Below are positions 29,939-34,058 of a stretch of 34,058 nucleotides of DNA, piece after piece; position 1 is the first letter of the stretch; every line of letters starts with the position of its first letter. Under the pieces are notes generated by a model. That model was not told where the DNA came from, made no database searches, and worked only from the letters and a program-made list of their open reading frames with translations. The stretch is from the NCBI GenBank assembly GCA_021781495.1, contig JAJXWS010000037.1:1-34058 (forward strand). The letters are read 5' to 3'. This DNA is from Acidobacteriota bacterium (GTDB lineage Bacteria > Acidobacteriota > Terriglobia > Terriglobales > Acidobacteriaceae). The translations under genes were made by a program, and so were the position numbers.

Positions 29939-34058
<4,120 letters not shown>

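Overview
The window looks like chromosome of a high-GC bacterium, most probably an Acidobacteriota of the class Terriglobia. This is an inference from the glycoside-hydrolase-rich backbone on the right, the long pyruvate:ferredoxin oxidoreductase and the general protein style; no rRNA is present to prove it. About 60% of the window (left edge to about 20.8 kb) is accessory DNA piled up against a tRNA-Pro(CGG) gene. The rest is ordinary backbone.

Region 1 (1-5822) is a complete-looking type II-C CRISPR-Cas locus. It has an array that continues off the left edge, then cas2, cas1 and a 1239-aa cas9 on the minus strand. Divergent from cas9 lies a tracrRNA gene with promoter, a 38-nt anti-repeat and an intrinsic terminator, all readable by eye. 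The anti-repeat pairs with the whole 36-nt repeat through 32 Watson-Crick and 4 G-U pairs plus a 2-nt bulge. This shows that crRNAs are made from the plus strand, convergent with the cas operon. Behind the tracrRNA lie fragments of an IS110-type transposase and an HNH endonuclease (5837-6139).

Region 2 (about 6.2-10.45 kb), element E1, holds a hypothetical gene, a small Cys-rich protein, a rolling-circle-type Rep, a 65-aa basic protein and a large serine recombinase whose 3' end runs into a 3' fragment of tRNA-Pro.

Region 3 (10400-20772), element E2, is bounded by a perfect 47-bp direct repeat made of the tRNA-Pro 3' end. It carries a tyrosine integrase and excisionase next to the intact tRNA, an HUH Rep, an SSB-like protein, a second copy of the Cys-rich protein and a shared GC-hairpin motif. 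Its cargo is a minus-strand defence-like operon: an unrecognised protein (543 aa from the preferred start), a DUF2130 PD-(D/E)xK-like protein, and an AAA_13 ATPase with a zinc-hook CxxC and HEPN-type C-terminus resembling the anticodon nucleases RloC/PrrC. The operon is flanked on both sides by truncated N-termini of two different DNA methyltransferases, so the nuclease appears to have outlived its restriction-modification partner. This cargo and the two Rep-bearing integrative elements are the best candidates for something undescribed.

Region 4 (20805-34058) is backbone: a lipoprotein, a GH39-like secreted glycosidase, a Tat-exported GH63/MGH1-like glycosidase with a 35-codon membrane-peptide gene in front, a GH38 alpha-mannosidase, an SDR dehydrogenase, and a nifJ-type oxidoreductase running off the right edge with a one-base frameshift at about 31040. 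The glycosidases and dehydrogenase suggest scavenging of mannose- and xylose-containing glycans.

All calls are from reading the sequence. No database search was run.
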